From assembly GCA_048268845.1 (NCBI GenBank), contig JBLWUQ010000005.1:62001-126000 (forward strand): a stretch of 64,000 nt of DNA, read 5' to 3'. The position numbers and the translations under genes were made by a program. The DNA comes from Muriiphilus sp048268845 (GTDB taxonomy: Bacteria > Pseudomonadota > Alphaproteobacteria > Rhodobacterales > Rhodobacteraceae). Positions 10,601-16,833 of the stretch are shown one piece after another; positions within the stretch are counted from its first letter, which is position 1, and each line of letters starts with the position of its first letter. The notes under the pieces were generated by a model, which made no database searches, was not told the origin of the DNA, and worked only from the letters and a program-made list of their open reading frames with translations.

Positions 10601-12028
10601 GTCCACATCGGCCACGACAAGCTGCCCGGTCGCCGTCGCCGTGCCGTCCTCGGTCACGCCTCCGCTGCTGTCACCCGAGACGGCAGGGTCGTCATTCGTT
10701 CCCGTGATCGTCACCGCGATGGTGCTGGACGCGGTGCCATCGAGCGAAGTCACCGTCCAGGTTTCGACAATCGTCTCACCCAGGGCGAGCGACTGCACGG
10801 CAGGCAGCGTGTTGTCGACCTCGTAGGCCCAGTTGCCGTTCGCGTCGATGGTCAGCACGCCCAGCGGCGTGCCCGTGGCCGTCAGCGTCGCCGTGTCGAA
10901 CAGGCTCTCGCCCGCGTCCGGGTCGGAGATCGTCACCTGGCCGGTGGTGGTCAGAACGCCGGTGCCGCCATCGTCATCCTCGGTCACGGCGCCGGTGTCG
11001 TCGGTCACCGTGGGGACGTCATTCGTGCCGGTGATTGTCACCACGATGGTTTCGCTCGCGGTGCCGTCGTGGCTGGTCACCACAAGCTCGTCGGTCACAA
11101 CCTGACCATCGGTGAGTGCCTGCGTCGCTGCGCGGTCATCGTCGAGAACATAGGTCCAGACGCCCGTTGCCGGATCGAACGCGAACGACCCATAAACGCC
11201 ATCAATGCTCGCCGGCGTCTGGAATACCGCCTCGCCGCTGTCCACATCCAACACGGTCAGCGTCCCGCCGGCATTCGGGGTGCCCGAAGTGCCGTTGGCG
11301 CCGCCACCGGCCTCGACAGCGATGCCGGTGGCGTCGCCGATTATCGTGGCCGGGTCGTTCACCGGGGTCACGGTGATCGGCACGGTCACAACGGCCGTGC
11401 CGCCATTGCCGTCGTCCACCGTCACCTCGAAGCTGTCCGGCCCGTTGTAATCCGGGTCCGGCGTGTAGGTGTAGGTGCCGTCCGGATTGACCACGACCGT
11501 GCCGTGCTCGGGATCGTTGCGCAGCGTGAAGGTCAGGTCGTCGCCGTCTTTGTCATACCCGATGACCTGCCCGTCAACCGGGGTGTCCTCCGGTGTGGTC
11601 ACCGGTGCCGCCGTCCCGGTGGGCGGCGTGTTGCCGCCGCCCATGGCGAGGGCCGCCCCGCCGCCCAGAAGCCCCAATCCGGCCAGAGCCGCCAGAGGGA
11701 ATGGCGGCACGGCAACGAGGTCGTTGATCTCGACAATATCGAAACCGGTCCACTTCTTGCCGTACTGGGCCCACCAGGTCACCCCGTCCGCGTCTTCGAA
11801 GACGAGATCGTTGCGGCCATCGACGGTCTCGACGAAGAAGTTCTCGATCACCAGAACGGTGCCGTCGTCAAGCACGAGGACAAGATCGTCGCCGTCCCGC
11901 TCAAAGCGCGCAACCCGTTCCGGCCCGATCGGCAACCGGACCACGCTCGATGCCTCGAGCGTGATGCGACCCCCGTCGAAAGCCTCAGCTGTCCCATTTT
12001 GACCCTTGAGAAACACTGCTGCTTTCAT
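1670..12028 (-). CDS. Giant BapA-like repetitive adhesin, type I secreted (about 3452 aa)
   Basis: Predicted cell-surface biofilm adhesin. Residues 1 to about 108 resemble the BapA/LapF prefix domain (DGTVLVIENFF, then a Trp-rich stretch). A Gly/Ala-rich hydrophobic segment follows at about 110-130. From about 140 come tandem cadherin/VCBS-type Ig-like repeats marked by ITGTNDxP joints (four near the N-terminus) and then more divergent extender repeats with PVxDxxxxxxxxEDTxI boundaries up to about residue 3200. The C-terminal 250 residues are Asp/Gly-rich and presumably hold the secretion signal. I see no GGxGxDxxx RTX nonapeptides. A GTG at 12037 is possible, but the SD-like AGGTG suits ATG 12028. 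The gene overlaps the T1SS ATPase. The adhesin role is inferred from architecture. Confidence 0.9.
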   Translation of the reverse strand: MKAAVFLKGQNGTAEAFDGGRITLEASSVVRLPIGPERVARFERDGDDLVLVLDDGTVLVIENFFVETVDGRNDLVFEDADGVTWWAQYGKKWTGFDIVEINDLVAVPPFPLAALAGLGLLGGGAALAMGGGNTPPTGTAAPVTTPEDTPVDGQVIGYDKDGDDLTFTLRNDPEHGTVVVNPDGTYTYTPDPDYNGPDSFEVTVDDGNGGTAVVTVPITVTPVNDPATIIGDATGIAVEAGGGANGTSGTPNAGGTLTVLDVDSGEAVFQTPASIDGVYGSFAFDPATGVWTYVLDDDRAATQALTDGQVVTDELVVTSHDGTASETIVVTITGTNDVPTVTDDTGAVTEDDDGGTGVLTTTGQVTISDPDAGESLFDTATLTATGTPLGVLTIDANGNWAYEVDNTLPAVQSLALGETIVETWTVTSLDGTASSTIAVTITGTNDDPAVSGDSSGGVTEDGTATATGQLVVADVDTTNTHTWTVEGGTGDYGTLTVEATGEWTYNLDNTNADVQALGSGETMTETITVRVTDNDGGYDEQVVTITITGTNDAPVIAPGGDLAGAVTEITDGAAGENATRHSQTGTLTMSDPDTSDTLSDLAVSVVPGAATGYLGYFTHTVDTTTGAIDWTFEVDDSDLDALREGEVLTQTYDVTVTDPDGAATTETVTITITGSNDRPEPEDDASLIAAGGGDAIMNVVANDADDDAGEAATLLVTSVDGLAITPGGSVVLSGGRGTVALDAAGQQLAFTPGPNASGELVLPYVVDDGSGAANATASADWIINIAGVDISDDASPAGATTPDNVLSSIDDLANVAIGGHAAVGGSVTSLTISDGTNTVTVPAGSIIVNPDGSYSVTADLGGLDDGTLTVSASITDAVGNPVTVTDTILKDTVTPVAIDPVLIVDGVAPTIAGTGEPGASITLTVDGNTYNTTVAGDGTWSVTLPAPLGSSDTSISAAAEDIYGNTNSASRDVSGLVVTDEVAGQPEDVVVSESALTGGTAEGSGANVASSTFVLGTPAPALASIVIGGSVVGGALSGGTTVTLAQLINANVVPVDVATQYGMLSITGYDAGTGEISYTYTLSNNTEDHSDSSANDLVREAIQLAVVETDGDIRVSELVAAIEDDAPETPEADTPVSVVEGAATVGSAVGGDNLLANDALGADGGRVHQVTYTDRTGASATVTIGEGSLETVQTQYGSLTVASDGTWSYTPVDSADHVKATNDTELRDDFSYTTIDGDGDVSSGSATQQITVTDTVPVLGTPDDGSLDEQFLATGSNPDANQREVSGMLYLTPGEDDVDVTLTTTIPPAGLSSGNVDLVYELSPDKHTLTARKGVGGDTVFIVTLTDPTSALAGYTFELLGPIDHDGATSLDLTFGVEARDSDGDTSVADFTITVADDAPVATLERNIDEDSTGDSFTLSADLTAANTTVTQGGLPPTSSTTQGDGSVVHEFIHGTLTISAAGLVTYVPAPNFSGTEVFVFTTNDDGAAATSTVTINVAPVSDPASISVDDAAINTLEDTAIALGLNAPTITDSALSAGNNAISERIGEITLSGLPEGAILSWIGGTGGTYVIDATGSVTIVLSDAGLTEAGAMGAAGNLPMSRAQFETLMVLPPAHSSANFEVTYSVDSFEVDASGNKLAGVAGANSTTSVLVYVQADTDPATLTFDTGVDVSTVANADAIVFTGVTEADVTLKEDTSVDISGILAASFTDLDGSEIRSVTITNNTGSQIVVNGSTLDNGASLIVDAPGLSTSTTALPSIVIGGTGNFSGDLEGIEVTLNAQDYDSDGYLGNTGANVPGQLEADTTDNSVTLNLRVTPVADDVQVGDVTGEEDSPIAFLSRINVTDSSTGVGGTEVITQMSFEVPADWEVNAPASLPTGVIATAGLTGTTYTITFTAGDEADRETYLEGFTITPPNHDSSDVTIALNITTRDTSTVDGATVFDETTQIHDLTVVVTAVPERINPDGTTTDTDGNGTPDLTMTPGFEFSSPAQEDTWFNLNSDGFDLSLGWTNEDPSELTFARLTPELLSGDGTPTNAIGSMFRWTEGGVTQEVLFNGTPIDVPVGALDTLEFRATDNFSGQFRIRVQALTLDYDDDGVVGSGDYVEAVSGEAYLSNVLITPVADDVTLSLGARALGLEDTEIPLSIRPTSSDPSEVFNITISDIPVGAVLTYNGSVLPITGGSVTIEGFDSSLPLTLRPPLNSNDDFTLTVSAQSVDRLDVGGTIYEDVSAVETLTMQVEVKGVADVASVAVTPQAYIEAELDGGVDSVALADLVSVSLTDADGSETLTMQITGLPDGFGLSHGTPLTGPDVTGEDRVWVLRASQLGDVEILVPENFSGTVVFDLVPVTTENDGASLTGTAHAVTFTVEPSPEATITTGASLVEDVLQSISMGIVHQNGDTDETLEGVRIRVSDTEGDFTLYTGTPGSEAPLALAGLPIVDVGGVQYYELTAAQAQQLSAQGGAHLDGTLGGFDLFYRITDPGDGTVAPVTSDWIAGHFDLSATPVTDQPVLSLDNIDVGGGVGGSVTGSSVLVDTAGTQVTLGLNIAAPDDDGSEHLVRVIVEGVPDGVTVEGGELVGGGVWLLVYQGPQALSIGAGGLTLPVVFTVGTSAGGITDAPISIVVQTQDRGDQAGVTTSVLEDRLDWELTTSFTPGAPGLPPSIETWEYTDASTTEDISFQLSEMIDAEVLATTTTPSILTVTITDLPAGTEVSGMVRTVIAGVETWTASVMTLAVDDASAVQAKLDALMDSIVVTPRQDGNDNNLGSPFSFNATLTSAVAGGGGFETATISPYIPVDPVTDPADISIVLGAADPDGVLTETDTEIPLTVTVDNLADGAAGSIENGDLYLQIDGTNGLGAGVLTVGGVTYTPQTVTDVPGIPVGSYYVIGGVSMGDPVDMVFTPDTMTQGSLTVDAWVRNVETGATAMTSTGTTTLPVEISNDGVTFTSPGPVSGNEAADSTNASLIELNLGLALTDSDGSEEIVAVLLSNLPEGFLLYTGPSAGNASLAEMATNAGGSGGMNTWVLAGGGTPMPPYIGILPPQNWSGTLDSLQLTVTSGETALSDKRVDVLPIGEVTVNPVANGIELAPTNSFGTEGRIVPLNLNAAMADFEDASVAAAPDESVETVTLTLQGLGNFASFYVGTGIITSGISYDAGTDTYILTGLSQADLDALGFRQAASALTDQDAGTAGVQINVTARTVDGTDESAVVTGTATLRISSQLPTTGDDSLIWTGQAINGHAGEDTVHLRYGESLSGAQLAAQLRNIETLELGIEGTNSITDLTPEQVQAISDADNLLTIKGTAEDGVSLSGDWTDNGDGTYTGTLAGGGDVTLTVEDATVTPPIGGFSLLFAGGPMMMSFASFGGESFGLASLGTEPPAGETDEPATDPVRFDEVMSSGAADEDLTASLPEEQAPAPAPSASGSGDAAGADWNGYASALDDELQSGALYEV

Positions 12029-12758
12029 CTCTGTCACCTATCAAGAATTTTGCTGCGCTGCACATCAGGGCCGCCTCAACAAAGGGCAGCCTCGCGAAGA
12101 CGATCACACTGCTTCACGGCCATGAGCAACTTGACCTGCTGGTATTCCTTGGTGTCCCTGCGGGCTCAACTGGTATTTCTACCAGTCGAGCGGCAACTTC
12201 GGGCGGAAACCCGCCACCCGAGAGCAGCGGCAATTGCACGTGAACCATCCTGCATCCCCCAGGCAATTCGCTGATCTCATCGTCATTCTGGTGACATTTC
12301 CAATGCAATCCAACGTGTTGACGGTGATGAATGGCGGGGTTCACCGATTCTCCCGGGGGCAACTCGCACACCCGATGCCCTCGGCTACTACGAGGCGTAG
12401 CGTCACCGGCCCGGTCTGCCTGCGACCAGCGCTTGTTTGCGCGGCATTGTGCCGTCTGGGGCCATCGCCGTCGTCGCAGTCCGATTGCAAGTGCCGCCGC
12501 CGTGTGTTTCAGTATTAGAAGCATGAAAAAAAGGCGCGGAAGTGGAAAAACAGGTCTGTCCGCCGCGCTGAATAAAGCTGGTCGCCTGCGAGGATGATGG
12601 AGGTTGTGGGTCAGATCGGCCCACATCCGTATGCTCCAGTCAAAACGGAGGTTGCTTGGAGCGCAAAGCGCCAGATCAGCGGGCGAGTTCAGGTGACCTC
12701 ACAACAGGCGGCAAGCCACTTGGGAAATGTCGCACTATAGCGGAGGCAAGCGGGCCTC
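12029..12758. promoter_or_regulatory. Long divergent intergenic region between adhesin and luxR
   Basis: About 730 bp with no convincing gene; the short open frames here lack family resemblance and ribosome binding sites. It holds the lux-box-like dyad at 12169-12186, a matching half-site CTGGTATTCC at 12139-12148 (31 bp, about three helical turns, away), an A-rich patch around 12523-12550, and a weaker dyad TGTGGG-N9-CCCACA at 12605-12625 about 134 bp before the luxR start. Both genes probably have their promoters here. I could not assign -35/-10 boxes with confidence. Confidence 0.6.
12169..12186. promoter_or_regulatory. Lux-box-like operator, perfect 7-bp dyad
   Basis: The site reads ACTGGTATTTCTACCAGT: seven-base perfect arms around a four-base spacer. 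This matches the CTG-N10-CAG form typical of LuxR-family binding sites. It lies about 141 bp upstream of the adhesin start and 570 bp upstream of the luxR gene. The sequence is direct observation; binding by the adjacent LuxR protein is inference. Confidence 0.6.
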
Positions 12759-13481
12759 ATGTTGGAAAGACTTTCGCAGTACATCACGATGCTTTCCACC
12801 GCGGAATCCATGAAGGATCTGGAAGTGGGCCTCGAGCTTGCCACCCGGGGGCTGGGTTTTGCCACCTTCAATATCAGCTTGAACAAAACCTACCCGGTCG
12901 AGTTCATGGAAGACCCCATGATCACCACCTGGTCCAACAGTGATCTTGCCCAATATGTGAGGGACGGCTGGGCCGACCGCGATCCTCTCTTGCGCCGCAC
13001 AGCGGAGGCGACGAAACCTTTCATCTGGCGCGCCAACGACTGGCACGGCCTGGGACGTCTGGAACAGGACTATGTCGAGTACTTAGACATCAGCGGCGTG
13101 GCCGGTGGCGTCACGATTCCGCTCCATCGCCCGACCGGAGGCCTTGGAGCATTTGCGCTCTTGTCAGTCACGGAGCAACCGTTGACCTTGGAAGCCCTGC
13201 ATGGAACGCAAATCCTGGCGCATATGGCAATGGCACGCGCCTCGGCATTGACCGAGGATATCGCGACCTCGGTCGAGAACCTGCGCCGCATGCGCTTGCT
13301 GTCGAAGCATCAGGTGAACATTTTACGCTGGGTCGCTCTGGGCAAGACCAACCGCGAAATCGCCGTCATCATGGGAAGCACCCACCGGACGATCGACTAT
13401 CACCTGCAGGAAATCCTTAGCAAGCTGGGGGTTTCCTCCCGCACCCACGCGGTCGCTATCTTCGCCAGCGCGGAGCCTTGA
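12759..13481 (+). CDS. LuxR-family regulator with autoinducer-binding domain (240 aa)
   Basis: Two-domain LuxR protein. The N-terminal autoinducer-binding domain covers about residues 15-165, and a GerE-type helix-turn-helix covers about 175-235 (LSKHQVNILRWVALGKTNREI). Aligned to TraR, the invariant Tyr61 (Y66 here), Asp70-Pro71 (D75-P76), Trp85 (W90) and the glycine before the TIP motif are kept, but the Trp57 position is Asp62. That Trp contacts the lactone carbonyl in canonical receptors, so the ligand may differ. No luxI synthase is visible in the window, so it may be a solo. GGAGG lies about 11 bp before the ATG. It is divergent from the adhesin and is its likely regulator. Confidence 0.93.
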   Translation: MLERLSQYITMLSTAESMKDLEVGLELATRGLGFATFNISLNKTYPVEFMEDPMITTWSNSDLAQYVRDGWADRDPLLRRTAEATKPFIWRANDWHGLGRLEQDYVEYLDISGVAGGVTIPLHRPTGGLGAFALLSVTEQPLTLEALHGTQILAHMAMARASALTEDIATSVENLRRMRLLSKHQVNILRWVALGKTNREIAVIMGSTHRTIDYHLQEILSKLGVSSRTHAVAIFASAEP

Positions 13482-13772
13482 ACCCATAAGGTCTGATCTG
13501 GCACGAAGCGCCCGTTCGGAGTGACCGGGTATGCCCCGAGGTGTCCTGACCTGCCCCCGGTCATTCCTCTTTCGCAACGAGGTTTCTTGGGACTGTGGAC
13601 CGGCCCCGAACCGTCTACCGCCCATGGCGGGTGTTTTCCGGTCACATGCGCAAGCGTCAGGAGCCAGTTCGCGCTGGGTAATCCCCCGTTTTTCGGCCAG
13701 TATCCGGTCGAGAAAACTGAAGCTATTGTTTTATTTCAATATGTTATGGAATGTGCGCATCGGCGTGGGTGG
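13482..13772. other. Intergenic stretch between luxR and tRNA-Ser
   Basis: About 290 bp with no supportable gene. The part from about 13700 to 13755 is AT-rich compared with its surroundings and could contain a promoter or recombination scar. The middle portion (13540-13690) might be a decayed insertion-sequence end, but I see no transposase motif or terminal repeats that would support this. Confidence 0.4.
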
Positions 13773-13857
<85 letters not shown>

Positions 13858-13905
13858 TGCATTGCTTTTCAACACCGGTGCGACAGGCCGCTCGGCCACG
13901 CCTCC
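13858..13905 (-). pseudogene. Truncated tRNA-Ser(UGA) copy (5' part only)
   Basis: Immediately upstream of the intact tRNA-Ser, the minus strand carries GGAGGCGTGGCCGAGCGG followed by a stretch ending GTGTTGAAAAGC. This aligns almost base for base with the acceptor 5' strand, D-arm and anticodon loop (TGA) of the neighbouring gene. The variable arm, T-arm and 3' acceptor strand are missing, because the intact gene begins directly where they should be. It cannot fold as a tRNA and is best read as the remnant of a tandem duplication or a recombination event. Confidence 0.75.
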
Positions 13906-14105
13906 GGATCGGGGTTTGCGATAACGTGCCTGCGGCGATTCTGGAAGCACGGTTATTTCCGTAGCTTTCTGCACGATTTCGCGCAGTATGGCACGAGCAC
14001 TTTCCTTGGCATCGGCTTGTCGCTATTGTTGCGCCGGAAGACGCGGGACAAGCGTGAACACGGGCAGCGCGGCGCGATCTGGGCCGCACGGAGGGGCATC
14101 AGAAC

Positions 14106-14963
14106 ATGGCGAGCACGGCACTCATACGGCTGGCATTTACACTTGGCGGCGCACTGGCGTTATCGGCATGCGACGAAGGACAGATGCCGGGCTTTCTGCG
14201 CGGCGACGGAGCGGGCGACGCGGGTGCGCCGGTCGCCTCGTCGCGCACGGTCGAGCGTGACATCGAGGCGCCCGAGGTGTTTCAGGTCACCGACCAGGGC
14301 CTGTGGGACGGCCGCCCGTCGCTGGGCGGCGTCTGGGTGGCGCATCCCGACGCCAGGGACCCCGAGCGGGTGATCATCCGCAACGAGGCCAACGGCAAGT
14401 TCGTCATCGGCGTTCTCTACCGGCCCGAGCGCCAGGCGCCGGGACCGGCCTTCCAGGCCTCGTCGGAGGCCGCCAAGGAGCTCGAGATGCTGGCCGGGCA
14501 ACCGGCGCGGCTGAACGTGACGGCGCTGCGCCGGGCCGAGGTGCCGGTCGGAGGCGCACCGGCGCCGGGAGGCGAGCTTGCCGCCGCGCCGGCGGTTGCG
14601 GAAACTCCGCTCGACCCGATCGCGGTTGCGGCCGCAGCGCTTGACGAGGCCGAGGGTCAGCCCACGGCGACACCCGCTGCGGCGGCGGCCCCCGTCGCCC
14701 CGCCGCCGCCCCCGCCGGCTGCGGGCGGGCTTGGCAAACCCTATGTTCAGATCGGCATCTTCTCGGTCGAGGGCAACGCCAGCAACACCGCCGAGGCGCT
14801 GCGCCGCGCCGGCATGGTGCCGACGCTGGTGCCGGGCAAGATGAGCGGCAAGGACTTCTGGCGCGTGATCGTCGGCCCGGCGACCTCGACCAGCGAGCGC
14901 GCGGCGCTGTTGAAAAAGATCAAGGAGCTGGGGTTCAACGACGCCTATTTCGTCACCAACTGA
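14106..14963 (+). CDS. SPOR-domain lipoprotein (285 aa)
   Basis: Envelope lipoprotein predicted to bind denuded peptidoglycan glycan strands. The signal peptide ends in the lipobox LSAC with the acylated Cys at residue 22. A linker rich in Ala and Pro (about 140-205, including a run of prolines) precedes a C-terminal SPOR domain at about 210-285 (YVQIGIFSVEGNA, then FWRVIVGPATS). GGAGG lies upstream of the ATG. It is followed after 46 bp by the D-Ala-D-Ala carboxypeptidase, which fits a shared role in peptidoglycan remodelling. The central segment (about 45-130) is not recognised. Confidence 0.88.
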   Translation: MASTALIRLAFTLGGALALSACDEGQMPGFLRGDGAGDAGAPVASSRTVERDIEAPEVFQVTDQGLWDGRPSLGGVWVAHPDARDPERVIIRNEANGKFVIGVLYRPERQAPGPAFQASSEAAKELEMLAGQPARLNVTALRRAEVPVGGAPAPGGELAAAPAVAETPLDPIAVAAAALDEAEGQPTATPAAAAAPVAPPPPPPAAGGLGKPYVQIGIFSVEGNASNTAEALRRAGMVPTLVPGKMSGKDFWRVIVGPATSTSERAALLKKIKELGFNDAYFVTN

Positions 14964-15009
14964 CGACCGCGCGCCTGCCCCTGACCGACCCGAAAGGACC
15001 GACCTCACC

Positions 15010-16203
15010 ATGTTTCGCTGCCTCCCCCTGGTCCGCCTGTTTCTCATCCTCGCGCTGGTGCTGGCCGCGACCCTGCCCGCGCGCGCCTTCGACACCACGG
15101 CCCGCGCCGCCTATGTCGTCGATCTGGCGACCGATACGGTGCTGCTGGAGAAGGACGCCGACGTGCCGATCCCGCCGGCGTCGATGTCCAAGCTGATGAC
15201 CCTGAACATGCTGTTCGAGGCGCTCGAGGATGGCCGCGTCACGCTCGACACGCGCTTTGGCGTGTCCGAGCGCGCCCAGGCGATGGGCGGCTCGACGATG
15301 TTTCTCAACACCACCGACCGCCCGACCGTGGCCGAGTTGATCCCCGGCATCATCGTCAATTCCGGCAACGATGCCTGCGTCGTGGTGGCCGAGGGGCTGG
15401 CGGGCACCGAGGAAGCCTTTGCCACGATGATGACCGAACGCGCCCGCGCGCTCGGCATGAATGATTCCATATTCGGCAATTCCTCGGGCTGGCCGCATCC
15501 GGCGCAGCGCATGTCGGTGCGCGATCTGGCGGTGATCGCAACCCGGCTGATCGAGGTCTTCCCGCAATATTACCACTATTTCGCGATGTCCGAATACCCG
15601 TTCGACGGGCGCGCGCCGGACAACCGCTTCAACCGCAACCCGCTGCTCAACCTCGGGATCGGGGCGGACGGGCTCAAGACCGGGCATACCGCCGAGGCGG
15701 GCTATGGCCTTGTCGGCTCGGCGATGCAGGGCAAGCGCCGGATCGTCTTCGTGCTGTCGGGGCTGTCCTCCGAGGCCGCCCGCGCCACCGAATCCGAGGC
15801 GGTGATCAACTGGGCGTTCCGCCAGTTCGCCATGCGCACGCCGGTCAAGGCGGGCGCGGTGCTGGCCGAGGTGCCGGTGTTTCTGGGCAAGTCACCGACG
15901 GTGGCGCTGGTGGCCGATGAAGACGTCGAGATCCTGATGCCGGTCACCGCCAACAAGCAGATCGACGCCGAGATCACCTGGACCGGCCCGATCAAGGCGC
16001 CGGTGGCCCAGGGGCAGGAGATCGCCCGGATGCTGATCCGGCGCGACGGCATGACCGACACCGAGGTGCCGCTGTTCGCCGGGGCTGCTGTCGAGAAGGC
16101 GGGCTTCCTGCCGCGGTTCAAGGCCGCCACGATCAAGGCGATCGAACTGGCCCGCAGCTTCACCGGCGACGCGCCCGTCGAGGCTGTTCCGGTCATAAAC
16201 TGA
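15010..16203 (+). CDS. dacF: D-alanyl-D-alanine carboxypeptidase (PBP5/6, DacF-like, 397 aa)
   Basis: Periplasmic serine peptidase that trims the terminal D-Ala from peptidoglycan stem peptides. The signal peptide ends around ARA at residue 26. All three penicillin-binding motifs are present: SMSK (Ser58 nucleophile, Lys61), SGN at 118-120 and KTG at 223-225. A beta-rich C-terminal PBP5 domain follows, then an amphipathic tail for membrane association. Length is typical of the family. It lies between the SPOR lipoprotein and tmk; the stop is only 3 bp from the tmk start, so these are likely co-transcribed. The symbol reflects family similarity, not proven orthology. Confidence 0.93.
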   Translation: MFRCLPLVRLFLILALVLAATLPARAFDTTARAAYVVDLATDTVLLEKDADVPIPPASMSKLMTLNMLFEALEDGRVTLDTRFGVSERAQAMGGSTMFLNTTDRPTVAELIPGIIVNSGNDACVVVAEGLAGTEEAFATMMTERARALGMNDSIFGNSSGWPHPAQRMSVRDLAVIATRLIEVFPQYYHYFAMSEYPFDGRAPDNRFNRNPLLNLGIGADGLKTGHTAEAGYGLVGSAMQGKRRIVFVLSGLSSEAARATESEAVINWAFRQFAMRTPVKAGAVLAEVPVFLGKSPTVALVADEDVEILMPVTANKQIDAEITWTGPIKAPVAQGQEIARMLIRRDGMTDTEVPLFAGAAVEKAGFLPRFKAATIKAIELARSFTGDAPVEAVPVIN

Positions 16204-16206
16204 CCG

Positions 16207-16827
16207 ATGGCCGGCACATTCATCACCTTCGAAGGCATTGACGGATCAGGCAAATCGACGCAAGCGCGCCTGCTGGCCGAAACCCTGCGCGCCGATGGGC
16301 GCGAGGTGGTGCTGACCCGCGAGCCGGGCGGCAGTCCGGGGGCCGAGGAGATCCGCACGCTGGTGCTCGAGGGCGACCCGGACCGCTGGTCGGCCGAAAC
16401 CGAGATCCTGCTGTTCACCGCCGCCCGGCGCGACCATCTGGAACGGGTGATCGAGCCGGCGCTGGCGGCGGGCAAGATCGTGGTCTGCGACCGTTTCGCG
16501 GATTCGACCCGGATGTATCAGGGCCTGCGCGCCGAGGGCTTGCGGCGCATCGTGGACCAGCTTCACGCGCTGATGATCGGGCGCGAGCCGGACCTGACCT
16601 TCATCATCGACATGGACCCCTCGACCGGCCATGGCCGCGCCAAGGGGCGGGGCGGCACCGAGGAGCGGTTCGAGGATTTCGGCACCGAATTGCAGGTGCG
16701 GATGCGGGCGGGGTTTCTGGCGCTGGCCGAGGAGTTCGCCGACCGCTGCGTCGTGGTCGATGGCAATCGCGATGTCGCGGTGGTGGCGGCCGAGGTCGCC
16801 CGGATCGCGCGCGAGCGGACGCGGTGA
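16207..16827 (+). CDS. tmk: Thymidylate kinase (206 aa)
   Basis: Phosphorylates dTMP to dTDP in dTTP synthesis. The P-loop GIDGSGKST is at residues 10-18, the DR(F/Y)-type motif CDRFADS at about 96-102, and a Gly/Arg-rich LID segment at about 140-155. Length matches the family. No strong ribosome binding site is visible, which is consistent with coupling to the preceding dacF-like gene. It is followed after 6 bp by holB, the arrangement common in alphaproteobacteria. The dTMP synthase in this window is ThyX rather than ThyA. Confidence 0.97.
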   Translation: MAGTFITFEGIDGSGKSTQARLLAETLRADGREVVLTREPGGSPGAEEIRTLVLEGDPDRWSAETEILLFTAARRDHLERVIEPALAAGKIVVCDRFADSTRMYQGLRAEGLRRIVDQLHALMIGREPDLTFIIDMDPSTGHGRAKGRGGTEERFEDFGTELQVRMRAGFLALAEEFADRCVVVDGNRDVAVVAAEVARIARERTR

Positions 16828-16833
16828 CGCGCC

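Noticed and set aside
2285..12274. Very long open frames (about 970 and 1300 codons) antisense to the giant adhesin
   Set aside because: They arise from the GC-skewed, repetitive codon use of the adhesin; their translations are Arg/Gly/His-rich with no domains or ribosome binding sites.
12114..12626. Open frame of 170 codons in the adhesin/luxR spacer
   Set aside because: It covers the lux-box dyad and AT-rich promoter-like DNA and has no recognisable features.
13500..13700. Possible insertion sequence remnant before tRNA-Ser
   Set aside because: No transposase motif, terminal inverted repeats or target duplication could be identified, so it is not listed as a mobile element.
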